In this document: one piece after another, positions 37,286 to 44,981 of the stretch | How positions within the stretch are numbered: position 1 is the stretch's first letter | Layout: every line of letters begins with the position of its first letter | From: Petrimonas sp. IBARAKI | Lineage (GTDB): Bacteria > Bacteroidota > Bacteroidia > Bacteroidales > Dysgonomonadaceae | DNA: 64,000 nucleotides | Direction: 5' to 3' | Assembly: GCA_002356435.2 (NCBI GenBank) | Contig: AP018040.2 | Coordinates: 1,860,001 to 1,924,000 of the forward strand | Notes under the pieces: generated by a model | Told to the model about the DNA's origin: nothing | Database searches by the model: none | Seen by the model: the letters and a program-made list of their open reading frames with translations, nothing else | Translations under genes and position numbers: made by a program

Positions 37286-38585
37286 AATTCTTTGCTTGCT
37301 GTGCCGACACTTCGCCCAAACGCAGTGTCATGGCATTCTTGTGAGCGAAAAGTTCTTCTGCTTCAGCCATGGTTTCCACGGCTACCCCGATACCGACAAT
37401 TCCTTCTTCCGACAGTTGCTGAAAGGTGATTTTCTTTATAAAGCTGTCCAGAGAAACGCCGCTGTATGCTTTCGCGTATCCGCTTGTGGGAAGCGTGTGG
37501 TTAGTGCCGCTAGCGTAATCACCGGCACTTTCGCAACTGTAGTTCCCCAGAAAAACGGAGCCCGCGTTGGTCACCTCACGGCTGCGCAAAACAGGATTCT
37601 CTACCGCCAGGATCAGGTGCTCGGGAGCGTAAACGTTGCTGAAGCGGATGCAGGTCTCTACGTCTTTAAACAAAATGGCACGGCTGTTCTTCAGCGCTTT
37701 TTCCGCCATTTCTTTTCGCGGCAGATTCGCCAGTTGAATATCGAGTTCCTTGTTTATTTCCTTAACCACCTTTTTGTTGTCCGACAAAAGGATGACCTCA
37801 CTGTCCGGCCCGTGTTCTGCCTGAGAAAGCAGGTCGGAGGCGACGAACGACGGGCGGCAGGTCTCATCCGCCACCACAAGGAGTTCGCTGGGTCCGGCAG
37901 GCATATCGATAGCTGTACCGTAGTACTGGGCGGCATGCTTTGCCGTCATCACGTACTGGTTGCCTGGGCCGAATATTTTCTCTACTTTCGGGACGGACTT
38001 CGTGCCGAAAGACATGGCCCCGATAGCCTGGATACCTCCGACCGCAAATATGCGGGTTACCCCCGCAAGGTTCGCTGCGTAAAGAATGGCGGGGTGGATA
38101 GCGCCTTCCTTGCCGGGAGGCGAACAAAGCACGATCTCTTTACAGCCGGCTATCTTTGCCGGAATGGCCAGCATCAGTACCGTGGAAAAAAGAGGAGCGG
38201 TTCCTCCGGGGACATAAATCCCTACCTTCTCGATAGGCCGTGCTTCGCGCCAGCATACCACACCGGGAGAGGTTTCCACTTTTACAATTTCCTCTTTCTG
38301 CGAAAAGTGGAATTTCTCGATGTTGCTTTTTGCAAGGGCGATGGCTTGCTTCAACCGTTCCGAGACCTGTTGCGACGCCGCCTCGATTGTCTCGTGATCA
38401 ACCGTGAAGTCATCCGCCGAAAACCTGTCAAACTGCCGGGCATATTTCAACACCGCCTTATCACCTTTTTTACGGATATCGTAAAAAACCTTGTCCACTA
38501 ACTCCATCAACCTGGCTTGCTTGATGGCGGACCTTTCTGCCAATTGCGGCCATTTCCTTTCGGCCGGGTTGTTTAATGTTTTCAC
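37272..38585 (-). CDS. hisD: Histidinol dehydrogenase
   Basis: Zinc enzyme for the last two oxidation steps from histidinol to histidine. The 437-residue length is typical. Blocks seen include IYVPGGTAPLFSTVLM, VGGIQAIGAMSFGT, FGPGNQYVMTAK, the zinc and catalytic region SQAEHGPDSEV, the catalytic His in YAPEHLILAV, and the C-terminal GTNHTLPTSGYAKAYSG. Located 2 bp after hisG. Confidence 0.97.
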   Translation of the reverse strand: MKTLNNPAERKWPQLAERSAIKQARLMELVDKVFYDIRKKGDKAVLKYARQFDRFSADDFTVDHETIEAASQQVSERLKQAIALAKSNIEKFHFSQKEEIVKVETSPGVVCWREARPIEKVGIYVPGGTAPLFSTVLMLAIPAKIAGCKEIVLCSPPGKEGAIHPAILYAANLAGVTRIFAVGGIQAIGAMSFGTKSVPKVEKIFGPGNQYVMTAKHAAQYYGTAIDMPAGPSELLVVADETCRPSFVASDLLSQAEHGPDSEVILLSDNKKVVKEINKELDIQLANLPRKEMAEKALKNSRAILFKDVETCIRFSNVYAPEHLILAVENPVLRSREVTNAGSVFLGNYSCESAGDYASGTNHTLPTSGYAKAYSGVSLDSFIKKITFQQLSEEGIVGIGVAVETMAEAEELFAHKNAMTLRLGEVSAQQAKNYENS

Positions 38586-38587
38586 TT

Positions 38588-39445
38588 TTAGAGTATCATT
38601 TTCTCAATGTTCATCACTAAGATTCCCTGGGCATTCACGTCTTTCAACGCATCAATCACATCCCAAAACTGGTCTTCCTGTACTACCGAGTGCACGCTGC
38701 TCCATCCCTCTTCGGCAAGCGGAAGGATACTGGGCGATTTCATACCCGGAAGGATGGAACAAATTTTTGGAATTGACGAATTTGGTGCATTCATTACAAT
38801 GTACTTGCTACCCATGCCTTTCTTATATGCCCGTATGCGAAAAAGAAACCTTTCCAGCAGCTCTTGTTTGACTTCGTTGAGGCTCTTGTTGGCAATCAGT
38901 ACCGCTTCACTCTTTATGATGGCCTCAACTTCTTTTAGGCCGTTCATAATAAGGGTACTGCCCGTACTTACAATATCAAAAATCCCATCAGCCAGCCCAA
39001 TCCCGGTGGCAATCTCAACACTCCCTCCCAGTTCTTCGATCTTTACATCAATGCCTTTAACGCCGAAGTACTTTTTGAGAATTTTCGGATAGCTGGTGGC
39101 AATGCGTTTCCCGTGAAAATAATCCAGGTTGGTATACACTTCATCCTTGGGAATAGCGAGCGAAAGCCGACAGTTGCCGAATCCCAGCTTTTCAATTTCA
39201 TCCACGTCTTTTTCTTTTTCCCACACTTCGTTTTCTCCCAGGATACCGATGTCTGCAACGCCATTTTCAACGTATTGAGGAATATCATCGTCACGTAGGA
39301 AAAGGATTTCCATGGGGAAATTGCGGGCTTCTGTCCTGAGTTTCCGGTCACCGTTCGATACCTTAATGCCGCATTCGTTCAACAGCTGCAACGATTTTTC
39401 GCTTAATCGTCCGCTTTTCTGGATGGCTATTTTCAGTTTTTCCAT
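38588..39445 (-). CDS. hisG: ATP phosphoribosyltransferase, long form
   Basis: First and rate-setting enzyme of histidine synthesis, joining ATP and PRPP. At 285 residues this is the long form, which has a C-terminal ACT-like regulatory domain and does not need HisZ. Seen: IAIQKSGRLSEKSL near the start, the PRPP loop region GIGLADGIFDIVSTGSTL, and the C-terminal domain from about 205. First gene of the operon. Expression is probably set by the attenuator 50-170 bp upstream, and activity by histidine feedback. Confidence 0.97.
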   Translation of the reverse strand: MEKLKIAIQKSGRLSEKSLQLLNECGIKVSNGDRKLRTEARNFPMEILFLRDDDIPQYVENGVADIGILGENEVWEKEKDVDEIEKLGFGNCRLSLAIPKDEVYTNLDYFHGKRIATSYPKILKKYFGVKGIDVKIEELGGSVEIATGIGLADGIFDIVSTGSTLIMNGLKEVEAIIKSEAVLIANKSLNEVKQELLERFLFRIRAYKKGMGSKYIVMNAPNSSIPKICSILPGMKSPSILPLAEEGWSSVHSVVQEDQFWDVIDALKDVNAQGILVMNIEKMIL

Positions 39446-39492
39446 TGCTTTTCTTTTTTGCGTTAGCGGCTCCGAACCGCTGAGTGTTAATT

Positions 39493-39523
39493 AAAAAAAC
39501 CCGCCTGAGCTGTTCAGACGGGT
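39493..39523 (-). terminator. Attenuator terminator in the his leader
   Basis: On the minus strand a 10-bp stem (ACCCGTCTGA with TCAGGCGGGT, one G-T pair) closes a 5-nt loop ACAGC and runs into seven T. It lies between the leader peptide and hisG, 47 bp before the hisG start, so it can stop transcription before the structural genes. Loop and stem bases 39507-39512 (CAGCTC) are complementary to GAGCTG at 39559-39564 at the end of the leader ORF, which gives a competing antiterminator helix. Confidence 0.92.
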
Positions 39524-39557
39524 CTATGTTGTATATTCATGCTTCTACACATCCTAT

Positions 39558-39614
39558 TCAGCTCGCCTGATTGCAAGTATGAAAATGATGATGGTGAAGC
39601 TTGTTTACTTTCAT
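39558..39614 (-). CDS. hisL: Histidine operon leader peptide
   Basis: A short ORF, ATG to TGA, encoding MKVNKLHHHHFHTCNQAS: 18 residues with five His, four in a row (codons CAC CAT CAT CAT). It starts about 20 nt after the promoter -7 box. The last codons and the stop overlap GAGCTG, one strand of the antiterminator. A ribosome stalled at the His codons would leave GAGCTG free to pair with the terminator loop, while a ribosome reaching the stop would cover it and let the terminator form. This is the known logic of ribosome-mediated attenuation; the operation here is inferred from sequence. Confidence 0.9.
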   Translation of the reverse strand: MKVNKLHHHHFHTCNQAS

Positions 39615-39633
39615 TTTATCTATTTTGATAACG

Positions 39634-39667
39634 CAAAGATAATAGAATAATTTTAATGCGGGACAAA
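39634..39667 (-). promoter_or_regulatory. Promoter of the his operon
   Basis: On the minus strand TTTG (39664-39667), a 22-nt gap and TATCTTTG (39634-39641) match the Bacteroidota -33/-7 pattern, at the upper end of the usual spacing. Transcription would begin near 39628, about 14 nt before the leader peptide start. Confidence 0.75.
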
Positions 39668-39758
39668 AATAACTGTTTATTTTTCTTTTGCTTCCTAAAA
39701 ATCCTGAAAAAACACAACAAATAGGCTGTTAGCTATCGGCATGTGGCAAATTTTTATG

Positions 39759-39766
39759 TAAGTTTG
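39759..39766 (+). promoter_or_regulatory. Candidate -7 element just before the porin gene
   Basis: TAAGTTTG fits TAnnTTTG and is followed by GCACC, but it ends only 5 bp before the ATG, so a transcript from it would be leaderless or nearly so. No clear -33 box is seen. Confidence 0.4.
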
Positions 39767-39771
39767 CACCG

Positions 39772-41823
39772 ATGAAAGGAAAACTGCTCATACTTCTCTT
39801 TTTCTGCGTGAGTACGACGCTTGTGTTTTCGCAGGCGCGCGTTATTTTGCCCGATTCGTCGCAGATCACCACCCATCCCGATTCGGTAAACCTGTTACCC
39901 CGACAAGCTCCGTCAGGCCTAAGCCGTGGCCCGGAAGAACCTTTCGATACCGTCAACCTGGAATTGCCGGCAGCAACGGTATGGCATTTACATCCAAGAA
40001 GCGGAGACCGCATCGTTGTGCCCATGGATACGTTGAAGCACAACTTCCAGCAAACGACCGTTCCAGATGGGTATTCGGTTGTCGGAGGGTATCTCGGCCC
40101 GATTGGTTCACCGTTTATATCCAAACTGTTTTTTGAAAGGGATGAAACGAGCCAGTTTCCGTTTTACGATGCCTACAAACCCTACAACAAATCTCCCAGG
40201 CAACAGGTCTTTTATAATACCCGGGTGCCGTATGCCCGACTGGACTACCAGACGGCGGGCAGCCGTCCGTTGAGGGAGCAGCGTCTTAGGGCCTTACTGA
40301 CAACAAACTTCGGAAAACGCCTCAATGTGGGCCTCGAGGGGGACCTGATCAGTGCAAAAGGATTATACAAGTCGCAGGAGACCAAGCATAATGACTGGAG
40401 CTTCTTTGGGAACTACCTGAGCGACCGGTTTGAGACCCATCTTTTGGTATCGACATCAACTGCCAAGCAATTTGAAAACGGCGGGGTTACCGACGAACGG
40501 TTTATCCGTGATCCGGAATCCGTTGGACAGAACTTTTCGACTGTAGACATTCCTGTAAAATTTACCGATACATGGAACAAGATGAAGACCAATCATTTGT
40601 TTTTTTCAGGAAAATACAATATCGGCTACAATGATCAGAAAAAGGATTCACTCGGTAACGGAGAGTTTATTCCCGTGGCGAGTGTCATTTTTACGTCGCA
40701 TTATACCGGACAGGACCGCCGCTTCCTTTCTTACGACACGGTGCAGGTAACGGTAGAAGGCAAGGAGATGCAGCGTATTGATCAGTTTTACCCCAACCGG
40801 TTTTATAACACCGCGGTCGACGATAGCACAACGTTCTCATCCTTAAAAAACACGTTTGCCCTATCGCTTCGCGAAGGATTCAAACCGTGGGTGAAGTTCG
40901 GATTAACGGGATATATCGAACACGAGCTCCGTAATTTTTCGATGATGGACTCCATCAACGGGACTATTGACCGGAGAAAACACCGGGAGAACTCGCTTTT
41001 TATCGGTGGAATTCTTAATAAACAACAGGGCGAAAACCTCCGATTCAACCTTCAGGCCAATCTTGGGGTGGTGGGGGTCGATCTCGGAGAATTTAACCTG
41101 GAAGGTGAGGTTGAAACAGGTTTTACCATTGCTGGAAAACGAACTGTCTTAAGCGGCCATGCATATATTAAGAACCTAACCCCTAATTATTTGCAAAAAC
41201 ACTATCACTCCAAGTATTTTTGGTGGAACAAAGACTTCAATAATATGCGCAGGGTGTTTGTAGGCGGTAAACTTTATATACCCTTTACCAATACGACATT
41301 GAGTGTCGGAGTAGAAAATTTGCAGAATTATATCTATTTTGACAAGGACAGAAACAGTGCACAGTATTCTTCAAACGTACAGGTTTTGACCGTTGGTGTG
41401 GAGCAGAACCTGAGACTGGGCGTTTTTAACTGGGATAACCGGGTAGTGTATCAAACTTCAGGAAATCAGGAGGTAATCCCCGTCCCTACGGTAAGTATCT
41501 ATTCAAACATGTATCTGAAAGCATTGATAGTGAATGAATTAACTTTTCAGTTTGGAGTTGATGCACATTATCATACCGCTTATTTTTCCCCCGGATACGA
41601 GCCGGCATTGCTCCAATTTTACAATCAGCGGGAAAAAGAGATCGGAAATTACCCCATTGCAACGGTGTATGCCAACATGCACCTGAAACAAACCCGCTTT
41701 TTTGTGATGCTTTACAACGCGGCGTCTGCCGTTTGGAAACCACGCGATTACTTCTCTTTGCCTGGCTATCCGGTAAATCCAATGATGCTTAAACTGGGGC
41801 TTTCGGTTGACCTGCACAATTAA
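39772..41823 (+). CDS. Putative outer-membrane porin (Porin_10 type)
   Basis: A 683-residue exported protein. A signal peptide ends near TLVFSQA. A linker of about 100 residues follows, rich in Pro, Asp and Ser, then a long stretch of alternating hydrophobic and polar residues typical of an outer-membrane beta-barrel, ending LKLGLSVDLHN. The layout and blocks such as GGYLGPIGSPFISKLFFER and PYARLDYQTAGSR match the Bacteroidota putative porin family (Porin_10). Substrate unknown. The ATG has no purine-rich ribosome site in front. The solute-binding-like gene follows 11 bp later, so the two are probably co-transcribed. Confidence 0.78.
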   Translation: MKGKLLILLFFCVSTTLVFSQARVILPDSSQITTHPDSVNLLPRQAPSGLSRGPEEPFDTVNLELPAATVWHLHPRSGDRIVVPMDTLKHNFQQTTVPDGYSVVGGYLGPIGSPFISKLFFERDETSQFPFYDAYKPYNKSPRQQVFYNTRVPYARLDYQTAGSRPLREQRLRALLTTNFGKRLNVGLEGDLISAKGLYKSQETKHNDWSFFGNYLSDRFETHLLVSTSTAKQFENGGVTDERFIRDPESVGQNFSTVDIPVKFTDTWNKMKTNHLFFSGKYNIGYNDQKKDSLGNGEFIPVASVIFTSHYTGQDRRFLSYDTVQVTVEGKEMQRIDQFYPNRFYNTAVDDSTTFSSLKNTFALSLREGFKPWVKFGLTGYIEHELRNFSMMDSINGTIDRRKHRENSLFIGGILNKQQGENLRFNLQANLGVVGVDLGEFNLEGEVETGFTIAGKRTVLSGHAYIKNLTPNYLQKHYHSKYFWWNKDFNNMRRVFVGGKLYIPFTNTTLSVGVENLQNYIYFDKDRNSAQYSSNVQVLTVGVEQNLRLGVFNWDNRVVYQTSGNQEVIPVPTVSIYSNMYLKALIVNELTFQFGVDAHYHTAYFSPGYEPALLQFYNQREKEIGNYPIATVYANMHLKQTRFFVMLYNAASAVWKPRDYFSLPGYPVNPMMLKLGLSVDLHN

Positions 41824-41834
41824 TTTTCTCTGCT

Positions 41835-42653
41835 GTGAAATCGAAAAAAATAATTGTCATTTACGGCGTACTTTTAGTTGTCGCGCTTTCCCTGATGGTT
41901 ATCCTTTATACCGTTTCCAGGAAGGTGGAGATTGTTTTACCCAGAGATTTTTCCGAGATAGTGAACAGCGGCGAGTTGAACATCGTTACCGATTATAATC
42001 CCATTGGATACCATGTCTCCGGCGATACCCTGGCCGGATTTCAGCATGGGCTCATCAAGGCCCTGGAACAGGATTGGAAGCTGAAAGTAAATATCTTTCT
42101 GGAGAACAGCCTGGATAAAAATCTTCAAGGGCTGAAACAGGGACGGTACGATATCGTTGCCCGGAACATTCCCGTAACCACGCATTTGCGTCAGCAGTTT
42201 GGCTTTACCGAGTCAATTAACCTGAATAAACAGGTACTTGTACAGCGAAAACCGGAGTTTAACGACAGCATAACACCCATCCGCCAACACCTGGATTTAG
42301 CCAAAAAAACCATCCATATACACAGGGATTCGCCCGTAATTTTGCGTCTGCAAAACCTTTCTCACGAAATAGGAGATACCATTTTTATAATACAAAACGA
42401 TATATACGAAACAGAACAACTGGTGATGATGGTTGCAGGCGGGGATATTGACTTCACGGTTTGTGACGAGGTACTTGCGCGAAAACTTGCCAAAGAGATG
42501 CCGGAGATAGATGTTGATACCGACATCAGCTTCACGCAATTGGAGTCGTGGGCGGTGCGGAAAGACTCGCCTGTTCTGCTGGATAGCCTGAATGCCTGGC
42601 TCTCGCGATTTCTTACACCCGCATCAACTCACTCATTATCCCATCGGAAATAA
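41835..42653 (+). CDS. Periplasmic solute-binding domain protein (SBP family 3/MltF-like), shortened C-terminus
   Basis: A 272-residue protein starting with GTG at 41835. Residues 8-28 form a membrane anchor (VIYGVLLVVALSLMVILYTV). The rest is a family-3 solute-binding fold (GELNIVTDYNPIGYHVSGD near 45, YDIVARNIPVT, FTVCDEVLARKLA), as in amino-acid receptors and the N-terminal domain of MltF; no lytic transglycosylase domain follows. The C-terminus (SRFLTPASTHSLSHRK) looks short, and the last 41 bp overlap the convergent hemW gene. It may detect a ligand or act with the porin upstream. Confidence 0.75.
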   Translation: MKSKKIIVIYGVLLVVALSLMVILYTVSRKVEIVLPRDFSEIVNSGELNIVTDYNPIGYHVSGDTLAGFQHGLIKALEQDWKLKVNIFLENSLDKNLQGLKQGRYDIVARNIPVTTHLRQQFGFTESINLNKQVLVQRKPEFNDSITPIRQHLDLAKKTIHIHRDSPVILRLQNLSHEIGDTIFIIQNDIYETEQLVMMVAGGDIDFTVCDEVLARKLAKEMPEIDVDTDISFTQLESWAVRKDSPVLLDSLNAWLSRFLTPASTHSLSHRK

Positions 42654-43737
42654 ATATACCTTTCCGATTCATTATCAGCGAATTGTCTTTAGACACAAGA
42701 AAGCCTTCACGGATGAATTTTCGCGCATTTTGCAAGCAGTAATCGAACAGTTCCTGTCCGAATTTTTCCTTCAGCAGGTTTAGGTCCACGCCCCACATCG
42801 TGCGCAACCCCGTCAGAATAAACTCGTTGTATTTTTGGGTGAACGTTAACTTTTCCGTTTCCTGCAAAAGTTCCCCGGACTGAATTGCGGTGATGTATTT
42901 TTCGAGCGAAGCTATGTTCCACGACCGGTTTTCCCCATCGTATGAGTGGGCCGAAGGTCCCAGTCCGATATATTTTTCGTTTTTCCAATACGAGGTGTTG
43001 TGAATGGAATATTTCTTGCTTTTGGCAAAATTTGAAATTTCGTAATGTTCAAACCCGTTTTGGGCAAGCGTATCGATGAGCATGGAAAACATTTCCGTGC
43101 TTGCTTCGTCGGTAACGGGCCTCACGCTCCCTTTCTGCAGGAGAGCATAGAGCCTGGTCTGCTTCTCGTAAATAAGGTGGTACGCCGAGATGTGCCAGAC
43201 ATCCAGTTCACAGGCCTGTCGCAGGCTCTTCTCCCATATTCCGGGTGTCTGGCCGGGCAAACCGTACATCAGGTCAATGCTTATGTTTTCAAACCCTGCT
43301 TGCCGGCAGAGCTTGACTGCCTGGATCGCCTGTCGGGCCGAGTGCCTTCGGCTTAAAAACTTCAATTCCCCGTCATCGAAACTTTGAATTCCAATACTGA
43401 TCCGGTTGAAAGGCAATTTCCGCAGCAAGTGTATATATTCTTCCGAAAGATCGTCAGGATTTGCTTCTAGGGTGATTTCCGCATCTTCCTCTATCGGAAA
43501 ATGGGAGAACAATGTTTCAAAAATTTCCCCGAAAGCTTGGTTATCTAATCTCGACGGCGTTCCGCCCCCGAAATAAATAGTTTTTACCGGTTCCCTCACT
43601 TCGTTTTTTCTACGTAAAGCTTCGGCGCAAAGCGCCTCCGCAAAAACCTTTATTTTGCTTTCGTCGGTTTCCTTGTAAAAATCGCAGTAAACGCAACGCG
43701 TTTTACAAAAAGGGATGTGGATGTAAATGCCGGCCAT
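42613..43737 (-). CDS. hemW: HemW-like radical SAM protein (heme chaperone)
   Basis: A 374-residue radical SAM protein of the HemW group, formerly called oxygen-independent coproporphyrinogen oxidase-like. The cluster ligands are Cys11, Cys15 and Cys18 (PFCKTRCVYCDF). Also seen are YFGGGTPSRL, EANPDDLSEEY, RISIGIQSFDD and the C-terminal HemW domain. The extra N-terminal Cys that defines true HemN is absent. HemW is thought to deliver heme to membrane enzymes. The start shares one base with the stop of the HD-domain gene (TAATG). Confidence 0.92.
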   Translation of the reverse strand: MAGIYIHIPFCKTRCVYCDFYKETDESKIKVFAEALCAEALRRKNEVREPVKTIYFGGGTPSRLDNQAFGEIFETLFSHFPIEEDAEITLEANPDDLSEEYIHLLRKLPFNRISIGIQSFDDGELKFLSRRHSARQAIQAVKLCRQAGFENISIDLMYGLPGQTPGIWEKSLRQACELDVWHISAYHLIYEKQTRLYALLQKGSVRPVTDEASTEMFSMLIDTLAQNGFEHYEISNFAKSKKYSIHNTSYWKNEKYIGLGPSAHSYDGENRSWNIASLEKYITAIQSGELLQETEKLTFTQKYNEFILTGLRTMWGVDLNLLKEKFGQELFDYCLQNARKFIREGFLVSKDNSLIMNRKGIFISDGIMSELMRV

Positions 43738-44189
43738 TATTCGGATTGGAGTGTGGGAAGGGTTTCTATGAGAAATTTATAAGCTTTTAAATACTTCCGG
43801 ATACGGGAAACGGCGGTATCATCAAGTTCTCTGAAGCGGCGAACATCCATGTTGTCCGACAAATCGTTCATCTTTACCCGAACCGCCAGGGGATTTTTCG
43901 CTACACGCGCCAGATACGCGTCGTATGTTTCCGGATCATCATGCGTCAAGGCTCCGACCGCATCCAGTATTTCCGGGGAAAAACCTTCTTCCGCCAGATC
44001 TTCCAATGTCCAATCGGAGTCTTCGATCACATCGTGCAGCGCACCGGCAATTTTTTCCCGTAACGTATGCCCGGTGCTCATCACGCGCAAGACGTGTCCG
44101 AGGTAGGGCTGTCCGTTTTTATCGTAATGCCCCGTATGCGCTTCGATGGCAATATCCGTCGCCCGTAAGAGCTGTTCCTGCAGAGTCAT
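43737..44189 (-). CDS. HD domain phosphohydrolase, RelA/SpoT-like
   Basis: A 150-residue stand-alone HD domain. The metal-binding pattern is visible: His in AHTGHYDKNGQPYLGHVLRV, the HD pair in AGALHDVIEDSDWT and a later Asp in KMNDLSDNMD. This resembles the ppGpp hydrolase domain of SpoT and small alarmone hydrolases; actual substrate unknown. It lies between the glycerophosphodiesterase and hemW genes with 4-bp and 1-bp overlaps, so translation is coupled along the unit. Confidence 0.82.
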   Translation of the reverse strand: MTLQEQLLRATDIAIEAHTGHYDKNGQPYLGHVLRVMSTGHTLREKIAGALHDVIEDSDWTLEDLAEEGFSPEILDAVGALTHDDPETYDAYLARVAKNPLAVRVKMNDLSDNMDVRRFRELDDTAVSRIRKYLKAYKFLIETLPTLQSE

Positions 44190-44962
44190 TTTTGTTTGTT
44201 TATCAATTCCCCGGCCAGCAGAGGCTCGTCGGTGGTTATGAAATCGACTTTCAGGTCAAGCATTTCCCGGATACCGTCAGGCGTATTCACCGTCCACACG
44301 TTGACCTTCAGTCCGAGGTCGTGTGCTTCCTTCACCCAGTGCGGATTTTTCTTCAACACATTGAAGTGATAGTCTATGCCTGCTGCGCCCATGGATTTGA
44401 TTACCCGGGGCGACAGGTCTCCGTTCAGGTAATATACCGGTGCCGCCGGATCAAGTTTTCTGACCTGATTAACAAAATTAATGCCGAATGAAATGTATTC
44501 TACCCGGTTTTGCAATCCTTTTTCGCGAATCATATTGATCACCTTCTCTGCCAACTCATCTTCCGCTTTTCTGTCGCTGTGCGTCTTGAATTCGACTATC
44601 AGCCGGGCGTTCCTGCATTTTTCAAACGCAGTTAAATATTCTTCTACCGTAGGCAACGGTTCACCGTTTGCTAATTTCACTTTCCGGAGGACAGCGGCAG
44701 AAGTTTCCTGCACCCGTAATTTCTTCCCGTCGAGCAGCACATCGGCGTCGTGATTTACCACAGGCACGCCGTCCGACGATAGCCAGATATCTACTTCAGA
44801 TCCGTAAACGTCAAGCGCATCGGCGTTCATTAAGGCAGCAACGGAGTTTTGTGCGGAACCCTCAGTTTTCCAGTATCCGCGATGCGCAATGATTTCCTGT
44901 GACGTTGCGGAAAAAACAAACGTCAGAAAGATCAGGGTAATGATTACATTTTTTTGATTCAT
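44186..44962 (-). CDS. Exported glycerophosphodiester phosphodiesterase
   Basis: A 258-residue protein with a signal peptide ending near FSATSQ. The GDPD active site is present: IIAHRGYWKTEGSAQNS near residue 25 (catalytic His, Glu), GSEVDIWLSSDGVPVVNHD (metal ligands, second catalytic His), and the later LIVEFKTHS. It releases alcohols from glycerophosphodiesters in the periplasm, providing glycerol-3-phosphate. It follows the serine hydrolase gene by 19 bp and overlaps the HD-domain gene by 4 bp. Confidence 0.9.
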   Translation of the reverse strand: MNQKNVIITLIFLTFVFSATSQEIIAHRGYWKTEGSAQNSVAALMNADALDVYGSEVDIWLSSDGVPVVNHDADVLLDGKKLRVQETSAAVLRKVKLANGEPLPTVEEYLTAFEKCRNARLIVEFKTHSDRKAEDELAEKVINMIREKGLQNRVEYISFGINFVNQVRKLDPAAPVYYLNGDLSPRVIKSMGAAGIDYHFNVLKKNPHWVKEAHDLGLKVNVWTVNTPDGIREMLDLKVDFITTDEPLLAGELINKQK

Positions 44963-44981
44963 GATTGTCGGATTTATATTG

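Noticed and set aside
37296-38501. A 401-codon open frame on the plus strand opposite hisD
   Set aside because: It is antisense to a complete, strongly conserved hisD with all catalytic motifs. Its translation is rich in Arg, His and Cys without domain-like pattern, as expected of a shadow frame in GC-richer coding DNA.
39612-39641. A T-box riboswitch for the his operon
   Set aside because: The leader is too short (about 180 nt to hisG) and has no T-box consensus or specifier stem; the leader ORF explains the region better.
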